Source: Ligula intestinalis (Eukaryota; Platyhelminthes; Cestoda; Diphyllobothriidea; Diphyllobothriidae). Taken from it: a stretch of 64,000 nt of DNA. The position numbers were made by a program, and so were the translations under genes. This document shows positions 52,752 to 63,886 of the stretch, in pieces. The stretch is taken from the NCBI GenBank assembly GCA_036362985.1, contig JAYGXS010000002.1, positions 90,559,232 to 90,623,231 of the forward strand, given 5' to 3'. The notes beneath the pieces are model-generated. The model saw only the letters and a list, made by a program, of their open reading frames with translations. It was not told the DNA's origin and did not search any database. Position 1 is the stretch's first letter. Each line of letters starts with the position of its first letter.

Positions 52752-55075
52752 GTAAGTGTTCACAGTAGTATGCGGAAGCATTCTCAATGTGCTTAAATAT
52801 TTACAGTTGTTTATTGAACGTATGAGGTAGCGTTAGACCACCCTTCTCCTTCCTTAAAGGCGGGCAAATAACACATAACTTTTACTTGTGATTGCTTTTC
52901 AGCAGCTGCTAGTTTTGAAGACGAATACATTGCATAAGCAAATCTCTTTAGTCGTTATTTTTATACTTCATTAACTTCTTTGTAAAGTCTATTTATGCGG
53001 GACTACGCATGCTTTCTTATTGCTATAACTGACCTTCAGACGAAGTGGTAATTTGTGGTTACCAGTGCAGAAAAGGTAAAACACTTTCGGGTTTCAATTT
53101 CTGGGCAGTTTTCCTAGACGTTAAGTGGACCAAGAAGATAATAGTTTTTGGAACCGAGAGAAAATAACAAAAACGCAAGTTCGCCAGTCTGTAGGGCCGC
53201 TTTTTAAAGCTTTCGTATCCTCTGTTTGCTTATAGACTGCCCATAAGGTTATTTTGCAGTCCGAATTGTTTGCGATTCATTTTTAAGTAAAATGGAAGCA
53301 ATCGGTCAATCATAAAAATGACAGTTTTCACAGGCACTTCAACTAGGTCTTTTTCTGTACCTGGACCAGTGTGAAAGGAAGGGCCACATTGTATCTGCAT
53401 TATTTTATTTACCGATACTGATGGCAGACACGGAACATTTGTGTTCCTACAATATTTAATATATTTTACTTTTTATTTTTTCCACATCACTTCAGTTCCG
53501 GTATACAACTATGAACTGATTACGAACACAGTTTGACAGTGACATTCCTTTAATCCATCCACGTCAAAACCGTCTGTATCCAGGTGACAGTTACTAGACA
53601 TGCTGTCTAGATCTTGCCGTATTAACAGCTCGGTAAACTGTTCAAAACATAATCTGGCGGAGTTAGGACACAAAACACGGAGGAGCAATTATTCCGTGGG
53701 ATTACTTGGAAGAATTCATTGAATGAACCTTATACCATTGTAACTATCAAGTCTGACCACAATTCCATTCAGACAACAAAACCATTTTGCGTCACAGATA
53801 CTTGAAGTTTATCTAAAAAGCGGATCTTTGTAACTCACGGAATTTTTTTATCGCGTCTTATATAAAGAAAGTGTTCTACCTTTTGCAAAACAATACATTA
53901 ACAGAGAATTTTTACAAGCTACTTTAGAGGATAACGCAGTTTTAATGTCGTTTCTTCTTTTACTACACACACTGATGGCTTCGTCGGATATTCAGTATGT
54001 CGGCCTTTAATGTGTGAACTTTGGTCAATTATAACCACTTTAAAAAACTTCACATCCACTGTCTCTTGGCATGCGACCGTTTATTCACAGAGATTCATGC
54101 GTTCTTAAAACTGGACATACCGCGGCTCTTCCGGAAAACACGCAGGGATTCGGGCGAGCGGCTACTTTGTTTTTATTTTCCTACGAGGTAGGTCGTTCTG
54201 ACGACTCATCTCTCACGACTTCGCTTTCGTCTATCTTCGTTTCCGCTTATTTGTCATACTGTTGCGTTAAATCGGACTGCATTCTGTCTGGGCCATATTC
54301 TGGTCGGGGTCTTCCTTCCGGAGTCTCCTGCGGGTGCTGTCAGACATGGCTCTCCCTGACTGTTGCTTTCTGCTTGAATTAAAGTGTTGATGCCTTCCTG
54401 AATGCGCACAGTCTCGTCTACTTACTTTCATCCTCCACGGCTACCGTAGAAACAACATAAAATCCATCAAAACATATTTTGTTTGGTCGGAATCGGTTTT
54501 GGCCCTTGATCTTGCAGTTGTTCCGATGTAGGCCTTTTTTCCCCCAATTAAGTGACTTCCAGCGAGACTTTTAGGCGAATGATTGTTTTTCGCAAGTCAA
54601 CATCAAGTACAGACGTTTGCAGACGGTACGCACGTCTTTGAACTGCGTCCGCATCTTACCACCATAACCGTGGGAGAAGGTGCTGTTGAGACTTTGTAGC
54701 ACTTTGGCATTTGACGGAGTGATCGAGAGGCTTTGCTAGCGTACCTTGTTTCAGTTTTTACCAAGTTTTCTGAATTTTTGGTACTTGTTATGCATTTTAA
54801 AGAGGAGTTAGCTGCCCCACTTCGCGAAGATGGGACTACAGAAGGCTGGATTCCATTCAGTTACCGAACCCAAGCATTTGTCTATGAACAGTCATTTAAG
54901 CATTAAAATATCTCTTTAAGACAATACCACAGTTTTTATAGTATAGAGTAGCGCAAAGTATTTCCCCGCAAAAGCGTACCATACACGCGAAGTTCTTAGT
55001 AATCCATTGGTGGCCGGTCTTCCATTGGTTACCGATGAACTAGTTGTACAAGTTCATAGGCAAAACCTAAACTAA
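52752..55075. other. Probable TRMT1 intron, no feature recognised
   Basis: I searched for the next TRMT1 exon (a zinc-binding CxxC and GGPMW-like motifs) and saw none. Plus-strand frames such as 54071-54382 do not resemble the family. Confidence 0.5.
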
Positions 55076-55078
55076 TGC

Positions 55079-55866
55079 TGCGAAAATTCCCATTTTACGA
55101 TTGAAAAGTCATATTGGTAAACAATTGTTTTTAGTCCTTCATCATCAGGCCGGTACAGTGAGATGGAGAATAAAAGTGGTCAGTTGATTGTTGCATTTAT
55201 ATGATCGTCAGGTTGGGGGGGGGGGGGGGGTGGGTCGGTGGGTGTAATTAAACATCTAGGTTTTCCCTCGTCTCCTGAATGCGGGCGCCAGTGCATTTAG
55301 GACGTTGGTTGTGTTACGCAGAGAAGACGGGAAGGGCGATGTCCTCGCGGTCAGCGGGTCCAGGCCTCTATGTCAGCTGCGCAGCGTGCGCTTGCCTGTC
55401 CTCTGTGGCTTCGTTTTCTGTGTTTTCGGATGACGCGGCTTCAGGAGGCTCGGCATTCCCGCGTGCAGTCGGCTAAGGGAGGCAGATAGCTTGAACCTGC
55501 GCCTTTTGACAGCATAGAGTGGGTTTAGCTAACCGCATTGCCACTGCCTCTGTTGTGGCTAACACCCGTTTGTGCAGGCCTCTGGAGTAGTGTGTCGGCG
55601 CATGGTATATGACCCGAAAGACTTCCCTTGCGTCCAATTTTTGGTTTGTATCAATTAGATGGGCGAGGATTGAGCTGGAGATGGATATATTCTCTCCTTT
55701 TCTGAGCCAGGGTGGTATGTGCTCGCGTATTCTCTACTCCAGACGTCACCTTGTTCGGCCAATGTATACCGCTCCACAGGAGCAGGTGAAAGAATAGATG
55801 TACATGGATGTGGCCTATAACGGTAGTCTGTTTTTACCTCCCATTCGTAGAAGGAGAGAGTTAGAA
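55079..55866 (-). mobile_element. PLE 3' fragment (GIY-YIG domain and terminal repeat)
   Basis: The minus strand reads MYIYSFTCSCGAVYIGRTR, RIREHIPPWLRKGENISIS and GLHKRVLATTEAVAMRLAKP with stops. It matches the endonuclease and tail of the PLE at 34338-36959 (IYSFTCSCGARYIG, LRQRVLATAEAVAIWLE). The terminal repeat with a hammerhead-like motif (55116-55151) follows. After it comes AATGGGAATTTTCGCAG, the same start as the PLE ORF at 36959, so the repeat runs into a second ORF start. A run of 16 G lies at 55215-55230. Confidence 0.82.
55116..55151 (-). ncRNA. Hammerhead-like motif, decayed
   Basis: It aligns without gaps to the 36-nt motif at 34228-34263: GGC, CTGATGA, a stem II region, AAAA (G12 of GAAA lost), AACAATTGTT palindrome, TA, then ACC. 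Loss of G12 and a C-A mismatch in stem I should abolish cleavage. Confidence 0.6.
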
Positions 55867-55869
55867 TTA

Positions 55870-57005
55870 TTAAAGTTATTATCTTGTTCTACTTCAGGAA
55901 CTTGAACAGGTGTACGAACAAAAGTTTCGGGGAGAGAGTGTGAGGAAATACAGTGATCATTCACGGATTGTAGTCACGTAATGTCATTATGACTTGTGAC
56001 CCTCAACCGGCCGACGGTGTATGCCACCTTCTACATTGCTTACTTGACTTCACAGAAGTAGTGACCCACTATTGCATCCATAAGTAAACGAAGACCCCGG
56101 AGTTGTCTTTCATGCCTACAGCGGTTTGCTATAATTCGCATAATGTTGCTGGAAGCCGTGACTGTAATCCGCGTCATTGCATCGCCGTTTCTGAACATGG
56201 AAGTTTAGTCACGCTCTCTCCATTAAATGCTACAAGCTGGTCGTCCAGGAATCCAACACTGTGCAATTTTGGTCTTGTGGCCAGCATATTCTCGAAGCCA
56301 CTCCGTCTTTGAGTTTCTTCCACAAAAAACATATGATTATGCTTTAGTCCGTGTGAGGTTTCTAATGGACAAACATCTGCGTGTATGCAGCTGTTTTTAT
56401 AATCTAGATGTAAATAAGGACTCAGGTTCGCCAAAACATTTTGCGCATTTGCATAAATAAACTAGTCCAGGCACATATGCCGCGAGATAAATTGAACATT
56501 TTTCGTAATGGGTTAAGCTGACAAAAAAACTGCACCAGGTCCAAGTCGGTCGCGTTTTTTCCCTTCGGTCATATCATGCTGCATCATTTTCGAGAATGTT
56601 CCGCCAATACGGAAGTCGCTCACATTGCGTCCACCAAACCTTTAGAACCTCAGAACGAAGATTGTTTATGTGAATGAGGCGTAACTGAGCTCGTGACTAC
56701 TTCTTTTAAATAATCTGCGTCATATACATCTTTATGCCCAACCGAAATGCAGAAATGCAGTATATCACAGGGCATTTATTTCGTAAATCGTTCATTGTCT
56801 GCACACTGGCAAATCTTTGAGACACCAAAGTGGTCAGCTTGTTGCTAACACCTTTTTCTCAAGGGCAAGTCAGGGTAAAGAATAAAGATTGACTTGCGTC
56901 GTAAGTTTACCGTATACTTGCATCAGTATGCTTTGCGCGAAGATGCTTTCAGTGGGATTGGCATGTAGTCAATGTTTCTACAATTCATTTGACTAAATTG
57001 TAAAA
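55870..57005. other. Unassigned stretch
   Basis: No exon, RNA or element recognised. The frames at 56103-56460 on both strands have no family similarity. Confidence 0.5.
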
Positions 57006-57011
57006 AATATG

Positions 57012-57090
57012 TGGCCTCGGCGGTAGTCGAACCCACACAGAAGGGGAGGCTTTTGCGCAGCCAACACTACCATTAAGCTACGGGCTCGGC
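57012..57090 (-). repeat. tRNA-like sequence (tRNA relic or SINE head)
   Basis: On the minus strand a perfect A box (TAGCTTAATGG), a GGCT/AGCC anticodon stem with a 7-nt loop, and a near-consensus B box (GGTTCGACTAC) are correctly spaced. The T arm pairs at 4 of 5 positions. The acceptor stem (GCCGAGC with CGAGGCC) does not pair and position 33 is C, so a functional tRNA is unlikely. Its loop would read GCA. A 13-C run lies nearby at 57128-57140. Confidence 0.5.
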
Positions 57091-57144
57091 GTGAGCCGTG
57101 AATTTAATCACACTTGGATCGATTTAACCCCCCCCCCCCCAACT

Positions 57145-58575
57145 TATTGCTCGTATGAAATCCGTCATTAGGGATACAGGCAGGATTTCCTAAGCAATTA
57201 TCTATGATCCACCAGAACGACTACTAGGCTGAGTTACTTGTTAGGGGGTTTTTGCTCATTTGGATGATAGACGCGAACGCATTCCTACGAAATTGTGTTG
57301 CTTGTGCTGTCAGAAAATTCCCTTCTACTTGAATGCATCCGCCACGATGGCCATACACGCACCTTGTTTTTGATAGATTCTGTTGATGATTGCAAGATTG
57401 ACCGCCTGCTGGGCTAGCTGGCCGTACAAACCGTCAGCCGTCGACAGTTATAATTCGTGTAGTGTGTTTTCCTGGTAAGTTTTCTCACGTGGGCTGTCTT
57501 TGCAATCGTGTGAAAAAATAGGGTCCCGTTAGGAAGTCCATTCTTCTTCAAGATGTAGTCCGGTGATCAGCGTACTTCTTAGCCTTTTGAAAAGATTCTC
57601 TACTCAGATTACGAGTTAAATTGCGTCTGCAGGGCCTTTAGCGTATGTGGAACACGTTTTCTTTTTCTTTTTTCGGCTAACAGGAGCCATTGATTAATGG
57701 GCATATATTGAGTATCTGGCGGATAAAGCCGCGGTGTCGTTTACGTAGAGACCTTTTAGCCTCCCTGCATGTTTCTGGGCCCAGATCTATAGGCAATACT
57801 TAGTAACAGAATACTGTCTATAATTTGGGAAACACCTGCTTAGGACAGAAATTCTACTGTTTTCTTCCTTTTTCTTTAAATTCGCCAACGGATTAAAGAC
57901 TGTGCACTGTGTGATAGCGTGAGAGGTAGCAGTCGATCGCCGATACTCCTTAGATATTTGTTTATACCTTGTGCTTCTAAGGTCGCTAAATCTTTAATCG
58001 GTTAGGGTCTCCAATTCGCCACCCACAACGGGAAATCTTTGCAATTGGCACTTCCGGTTCATGGCTAGGTTCTCCTTATTATTGGCCAAAAATGCTGTTC
58101 TCCCCTTTCTAATCCTATTTTGTTACGGGAAGTCAGAAGTGCGTATCGATATCTTCAGCGCACCGCGTGGTAGAGGGAGAAGTAGCATTAGGCTATGAAT
58201 GCTCCTATAATCCCTTGCACCTCAGTAAAGCAGATTATTGTCAATCCCTCGTATTGCGACGTTTATGAAAATAAATTATCTAGTTGCAAATGACCTAACA
58301 GCTGAACCAGTTTTTTAAAACCTTAAGTACTTTTTTTAGTTCATTATCCTGCATAACTAGCACACCGATTTTACAACTCCAAGAGGTGCTTGTTGTAAAT
58401 TTTTCTTGATTCCGTTGATGTCATCTGTAGGTGGAAAGCGTGTGCATACGTTGATTTGTTTTAGCAGAGAAAATCACCGACGTAAAGGGCGGCATCGATG
58501 TTTTACTCAATACGCCCTGCTTCTCTTTAGTAAGGTGGCTTTGAAGCAATTGCTTCCTCAGGAAATTTTTTTTTT
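57145..58575. other. Unassigned stretch
   Basis: No gene or element recognised up to the palindrome that borders the assembly gap. Confidence 0.5.
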
Positions 58576-58580
58576 TAAGA

Positions 58581-59174
58581 ATTCATCTTCTGCTCACCTG
58601 AATAAATTTGTACATTTACTGGCGTTTCGGCAGCTGGGGTGGCTGTCCTTTGTCGAAGCAAATACTGTCTTTATCGANNNNNNNNNNNNNNNNNNNNNNN
58701 NNNNNNNNNNNNNNNNNNNNNNNNNNNNNNNNNNNNNNNNNNNNNNNNNNNNNNNNNNNNNNNNNNNNNNNNNNNNNNNNNNNNNNNNNNNNNNNNNNNN
58801 NNNNNNNNNNNNNNNNNNNNNNNNNNNNNNNNNNNNNNNNNNNNNNNNNNNNNNNNNNNNNNNNNNNNNNNNNNNNNNNNNNNNNNNNNNNNNNNNNNNN
58901 NNNNNNNNNNNNNNNNNNNNNNNNNNNNNNNNNNNNNNNNNNNNNNNNNNNNNNNNNNNNNNNNNNNNNNNNNNNNNNNNNNNNNNNNNNNNNNNNNNNN
59001 NNNNNNNNNNNNNNNNNNNNNNNNNNNNNNNNNNNNNNNNNNNNNNNNNNNNNNNNNNNNNNNNNNNNNNNNNNNNNTCGATAAAGACAGTATTTGCTTC
59101 GACAAAGGACAGCCACCCCAGCTGTCCGAATCGTCAGCAAATCTACGAATTTATTCCGGTGAGCAGAAGATGAA
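58581..59174. repeat. Palindromic PLE-type repeats flanking an assembly gap
   Basis: The left flank 58581-58677 and the right flank 59078-59174 are reverse complements. The innermost 47 bp are perfect (ending ACTGTCTTTATCGA against the gap), and the outer part has a few mismatches and one indel. Each arm contains a hammerhead-like fold: stem I ATTTGCT / AGCAAAT, stem II GGACAGC-7 nt-GCTGTCC, GAA(A/T), CG, TC. The core between stems I and II reads TCGACAAA, which departs from CUGANGA. Confidence 0.85.
58678..59077. other. Assembly gap (400 N)
   Basis: All bases are N. The round length and the inverted flanks suggest a scaffold gap caused by an unresolved palindrome or a mis-joined repeat. Frames running through it are meaningless. 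Confidence 1.
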
Positions 59175-59339
59175 TTTTTATTCTCAACCCGGAATTCTAA
59201 CTTTGAGAAAGTATGTTTTGTCTCCGGCGTATCTAATAAGCATCGACGACAACGACCCCATTGACTGTAATAGTAGTTTAAATTTGATTCACAGGTAGTA
59301 AGTCAGGAGAAAGGACGTTCACCAGAGGGAATTTTATTT

Positions 59340-59388
59340 GATATCTAACGTTTCGATAATTGTCTCGAAGTTTGGTAATTACCAGACA
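59340..59388 (-). ncRNA. Hammerhead-like motif, degenerate
   Basis: Minus strand: CTGGTAA (two changes from CUGANGA), a stem II with TAATT / AATTA and a long loop, GAAA (59351-59354), CG, TT, then AGATATC. The GAAAC-G-UH arrangement is the same as at 60290-60329. The core changes make activity unlikely. Confidence 0.4.
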
Positions 59389-59399
59389 AAGCTGCCTGT

Positions 59400-60285
59400 C
59401 TGTTATTATGACGTTCACAAATTTATTTCAGTCATTTGCATGAACAAAAAGGAGTAACAGAACAACTTTTGATGTAATGCAGCAATATTTAATGAAGATT
59501 TTCGTGATATCTGGCAAGATAGCTTCAAAAAGGCGTTTGCAGAAAATTGGGTTAAAGAGATGTCTTGGCTATTTGTACAAAGACCTTTTTACCTATTTGC
59601 TTATTTTTATAAATCATTAAATGTATGCATGTTCGGTAGAAGCGTCCCATAGTTTTCCCAACTGAAAAAAACAGTCATACGCTTTCCCCCGACGTATTTA
59701 ATCAGTCTTCTTTAGTTTTGACAAGCCTTATATTAAACGGTGTATTGTAGTCTTTCGATAGAAAGGTTGGTTTAGACAACAATATTTTTCTCTTCTCAAA
59801 ACGCATATGCGCACGTAATGCTATCGATAAACGAGAATTCTAATACAGATTTTACCTAAATAGTATATTTTCGGGCGTACTCGGTGGGAGCTGTGAGACA
59901 GCAGTAATGGCGTTCGCACATTTAACCTCATAGGTCTGAAGGATGCCTCTTTATACTTTCAGTCTTCCTGTAAGCCCGGATACCAAGAATGTTACTAGTT
60001 CATGCCTAGTCTGCGTAATTTTAAAAAACAGTTCCATTTCTTTTTGTCGCTTCTAAAATGTTGTTCCGAAGTAAACAAAAACACGTCCATTCATGATCTT
60101 CAGTGTTTCCAGGTGATTTAATCCTCTTGAAAAATTTACAAATATTTAAAAAGTGAGTTTGTTAGTCCTTCTGTGATTCTTGTCCCCTTGCTCAATCACC
60201 GTTAATACTTCCAATAAAGCTGTTTGTATTCCTTTCATCATCCCCGAAAGAGGAAGAAGGGGTGATTTCTGAGACCATGTTGTAT
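59400..60285. other. Unassigned stretch between PLE remnants
   Basis: AT-rich sequence without recognised coding. Confidence 0.45.
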
Positions 60286-60289
60286 TTAA

Positions 60290-60329
60290 GCTGACGTTTC
60301 AAAAGCTTTCTCGCTCCCATCGTCAGAGC
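60290..60329 (-). ncRNA. Minimalist hammerhead ribozyme overlapping a PLE stop codon
   Basis: Minus strand, complete in 40 nt: GCT (stem I), CTGACGA (core), stem II GGGAGC / GCTTTT with G-U pairs and a GAGAAA loop, GAAA, CG (two-base self-complementary stem III), TC, then AGC (stem I partner, perfect with GCT). All core positions are consensus. Predicted cleavage is between 60293 and 60292. The TGA inside CTGACGA (60323-60325) is the stop codon of the upstream PLE frame. Confidence 0.75.
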
Positions 60330-60853
60330 GTGGTTACCGTTCTCCTGCTGGTGTCAGTAGGTGTGTCCAAACGTGAGCCTGATGCCTGATTTCCGTGTGT
60401 CAATCGATTGTACCGATCGATTTTGGTGGCTGTTTGAATTGCTTGCTCCCTCGCGGGCGCTTCCATGTGGTGCGTTAAGCCCTTTGTATGCATCCCGAGA
60501 ATTTCCACCTTCGCTCGCGGATGCCGGCTGTTGGCCAAGCGGTTTTTCCTCCCTATTGCTTCGTTCTTAGTAGATGTTAGCCTTCTGCGGAGCGCTTGGT
60601 AGGCGGGGTGAAGGTCTATGGCCCTGTTTAGTGTGCCAGTTGAGGACCAACTTTCTAGCACCAATCTCGCCATCTTTTCGTTGGCTGGGCCTATTACCCT
60701 TGCATTGTCGACAGGAAAGGTGTGGTTTTTCTGCTGTACGTGCTCATAGACTGTAGATAGCTTATCCTTGTGGTTGATTGCGAGCTGATGCTCATGGAAC
60801 CTTGTACTTTTGCGAGCAGTTCTCTCGCTGGGCAATTTTTGTGCAATTGCCAT
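60323..60853 (-). CDS. PLE C-terminal endonuclease region
   Basis: This is an open frame of 176 codons on the minus strand: ARKSTRFHEHQLAINHKDKL, STVYEHVQQKNHTFPVDNAR and KMARLVLESWSSTGTLNRAI. The R...HEHQLA helix, the T/Y..H..Q..H block and the ESW(S)S motif are the second half of the PLE GIY-YIG domain. The GIY-YIG strands and the RT lie upstream and are missing. A basic, threonine-rich tail ends at TVTTL and a TGA that is shared with the hammerhead core. It is from a different PLE family than the copy at 34.3 kb. Confidence 0.75.
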   Translation of the reverse strand: MAIAQKLPSERTARKSTRFHEHQLAINHKDKLSTVYEHVQQKNHTFPVDNARVIGPANEKMARLVLESWSSTGTLNRAIDLHPAYQALRRRLTSTKNEAIGRKNRLANSRHPRAKVEILGMHTKGLTHHMEAPAREQAIQTATKIDRYNRLTHGNQASGSRLDTPTDTSRRTVTTL

Positions 60854-60859
60854 GAAATT

Positions 60860-61300
60860 TAATTTTCAATATTAGGTCCTGATGTGAAGACAAATGTATA
60901 TAATGTTTGTGAATGCAGTGACCTACAGGCATATTGTTCTAACTTGTGTGTGCTTTATAGCCCCGCTCCTATTTTGTTTGTATATATTCTAATATGCAAT
61001 CCGAGCCAAGTTAATGGGGAGGTTAATACAGTCACGTTTCAATCGAGATGCTACTCACATTCTTAATTATCAAAATCTCAAGCCATGCCTTCTTGGGCAG
61101 TGGGATTGTTCTGATTTTGTTTGACTTCGATTAAGGTTTGAAGGTTTATGCAACATCCGCCAGCCTACGTGGGAAGACGACTCTGAATGAGCTAGATTCA
61201 TATAGATTCATCACAAAGTATTGCCGGCTCTTACAGTCCAAGACCGACTTCACGTACAGGGATAGTCATTTGTGGGGCTAGGCTCTGACGTTAGAGCATC
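60860..61300. other. Unassigned stretch
   Basis: No feature recognised between the two oppositely oriented PLE remnants. Confidence 0.45.
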
Positions 61301-61329
61301 CTTTTATTTTAAACTTCGCTCTAGTGTAT

Positions 61330-62410
61330 GCAGACAGGGGTTTCTTTCGGCCTCTTCATGGAATACCAGGAGCCCATTTGGCTGGAGCATTTGTTGCACG
61401 CGTCCCGGCACCTACTGTATTTCGATATCAGGGTTACAAGACTGAAGCCTTCACCCAACACAAGCCCGTCTTTTGGCGTCGTTACATAGACGACACGCTT
61501 GTTATCATCAAGAAGCGCATGCTGCAAAACTTCCATAACTTGCTTAATGGAATCCTTCCTAACATACAATTTATGAGGGAAGAAGAAATAGATCAGCAGC
61601 TGCCTTTCCTTGATGTCCTCGTTAAGAGAACACCCAACGGTGAAATCTAAACGACGGTTTACAGGAAGGCAACGAACACAGCACAACTCCTCAGCTTTCA
61701 CCGTAACCATCCAGTTGTTCACAAACGGAGCTGTATAAAAACACTCTTCAAACGGATTCAGATTCACTGCAGTAAACCGGAGGACAAGGTAAGCGAGGCC
61801 CGATATCTCCGCGATCAATTCATGTGGAACGGTTATCCAAAAGCACTTACTAACTGATGTCTACGCTTTCAGCCTCGGAGGACGCAAACATAAGAACCAC
61901 CGAGGATATGGCATGTTCCGCCATACATAGGGGACGTCGCCGAAGCGACTGAGCGCATCACTTCGTGTCTAGTTGTTGGAATTGCACACAGACCAAAAAC
62001 TATCATGCGCAGCAGAGTGATGAAAATAAAAGACCGGTTTACGCAGAATGAACAATCTGGGATAGTATATCGCACCCCGTGCCTAAGCTGTCCCTGCAAT
62101 TACACCGGCCAAACTGAACGCATGCTTGGATCGCGCATGCATGAACACAAGCAGGCCATGCGACGAGGTGACGAATTATCACAAGTTGCAGCTCACACCT
62201 ACGAAACAGGCCATGAGCTCAACTTCGCTGCCGTCAAGGTACTCGCCCACGCGGGAAACAAGATGAGCAGATAATTTATCGAAGCCTGGTCCACGGATGA
62301 GAATTCTGTCAACAGATGTGTCGAATTGGCGCCGGCGTACGGGGCCTTACGCTATTACAAACAATCACATCCAGACGCCTGCCATAATGCATTGGCCCAA
62401 CATCCTCCAT
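61330..62410 (+). mobile_element. PLE fragment: RT palm end, linker and GIY-YIG domain
   Basis: Plus strand: a decayed motif B region (GIPGAHLAGAFVARV, where intact elements have GTPMGSPxSG), then HKPVFWRRYIDDTLVIIKKR (catalytic DD), QQLPFLDVLVKR, and after a stop the linker (TVYRKATNTAQLLSFHRNHP). A frameshift and stops follow around 61860-61990. The endonuclease then reads GIVYRTPCLSCPCNYTGQTE, SRMHEHKQAMRRGDELSQ and AAHTYETGHELNF, and ends with EAWSTDENSVNRCVELAPAY. RT motifs before B are missing. I see no hammerhead downstream of this copy. Confidence 0.85.
62005..62274 (+). CDS. PLE GIY-YIG endonuclease domain, open part
   Basis: This 89-codon frame has the CxxC zinc-binding motif (PCLSCPC), the YTGQT strand of the GIY-YIG fold, catalytic-type R and HE residues (SRMHEHKQA), and the H..ETGH motif. 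It ends at a TAA that replaces a sense codon before FIEAWSTDE. It is a fragment of the element listed at 61330-62410. Confidence 0.8.
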   Translation: MRSRVMKIKDRFTQNEQSGIVYRTPCLSCPCNYTGQTERMLGSRMHEHKQAMRRGDELSQVAAHTYETGHELNFAAVKVLAHAGNKMSR

Positions 62411-62419
62411 AGTCGCCTC

Positions 62420-63885
62420 ATTTTCGGTGCTGACGTGGCCATTTGGCGCCCAAGCCTACACAATCCATTTCTCCTCCCCCTCCTTCCCCTCTCCTATGAC
62501 TCTTTACTGTCCCTTCCCCTTTAAATATTGCTTTTTTTCGTTGACGACTTTATTTCTGTAAATATTTCCACACAACCTGCCGATCTCGCATACTGGCACA
62601 GACCGACATAGTCCGCAATGGCAAGTTGGCGTCCACAACACACAATTATTGATTTTCTACACGTTCAAATTCTGGCATCGTTTAACGTTTTTGGCGCCGA
62701 GCTAATATACGGACGTTCGCATGCACCCATCATCCGGTCAGTCGGTCATACGAATATAAACTGGGCGCTTTCTTCGTAGGAATTTAATAAAATTATTACC
62801 TATTAAATATCCTTTTAAAATGCCTTATTTTTATGCAGTAGATAAACTATCTATTGAGACATTAACTGCCATCCTGATTGTTTTAGAGAATTTTGTTTAA
62901 GAATGGTTGTACTACTAATTATTGTGTAGCATAATCCGAAAACATTTTAGCCAAGACAGGATGCCTACTTTTGAAGAAATCCATTTTTGGTTCAGGGCCA
63001 AAAAATAATCCTTTCATTTATATCTACGCAGATAGTATGCATTTTCCCGTTTGTTTTCGATAGAAAGCATGTACGAAAATTTTCTCTTGAACTTTTTTCT
63101 ACGTCTTCTTAAAATTGTATGCACGAAAAAAGTGTGCTTCACCTTAAAAAGATTTCTTGTTATCAGATTTTTTAAGAACGTGCAACGTTCATTCATAAAG
63201 CATAGTACATGTTCATTTATATGTGCTGCTTTTAAAGTTACTAATGTGGTCAACTTCTATTGCAATGAGTATGAGTATTATGTGTGATTTTCTTTAATGG
63301 AAATCTGTGTAGCATTAAGTTTGAAAATCCTGAATGTAATTTTAACGGCAGGTGAGATTCATAATAATTCGGAAAATTAAAAATTATTTTTTGAAAAAAA
63401 CGCAAAAAAATTTCATCAAGAATGCACTGAGAAAAAGACGTAATTTGTTGCTAAGGGATCATACTTGGTTGCATTTCTGACTTACTTGCAGTTTATCTTA
63501 TTTTTGTTCAGTTTTAGCTTTGTTTTTAATTTATTATCAAGCTTTATTAGTTTTTTACATTTTTAGATTCCTTTCTAGTTTACTTACTCGGGTTTATCGC
63601 ACATTACCTTTGCTTACCTTTTGGGCCGTCTATAAGAGTTGCTTTTGCCCTTGACTTCTAATAAAAACTACTTTTACATTTTCATTGGCCTGACATTCCA
63701 ACCGTTAGAAAATTGAGCTTCTGAATATGTCAAACCGCTGTTTATTATTTTTAATTGAGTGTTTTACTTAGCTTGGTTCCCACTGTTTGCGTAATTGGTC
63801 ATTTTAATCGTGATGCTCTTTTTGTTGACAATCACTGCATTATTTAAATAATTACTCCTGTTCTTTGTACGTTGATAAAATTTTA
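62420..63885. other. Unassigned AT-rich stretch
   Basis: No gene, RNA or element recognised. Frames at 63014-63287 are low-complexity K/F-rich chance frames on both strands. Confidence 0.5.
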
Positions 63886-63886
63886 T

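Noticed and set aside
54071..54382. Candidate for the next TRMT1 exon
   Set aside because: It lacks the zinc-binding and GGPMW-type motifs expected after exon 3, and composition is unlike the family.
55215..55230. G-run as a possible G-quadruplex regulatory site
   Set aside because: Homopolymer runs of this kind occur at three unrelated places (2704, 55215, 57128) and may partly be slippage or sequencing error; nothing ties them to a gene.
58406..59298. Long open frames across the N gap on both strands
   Set aside because: They are open only because N codons cannot be stops.
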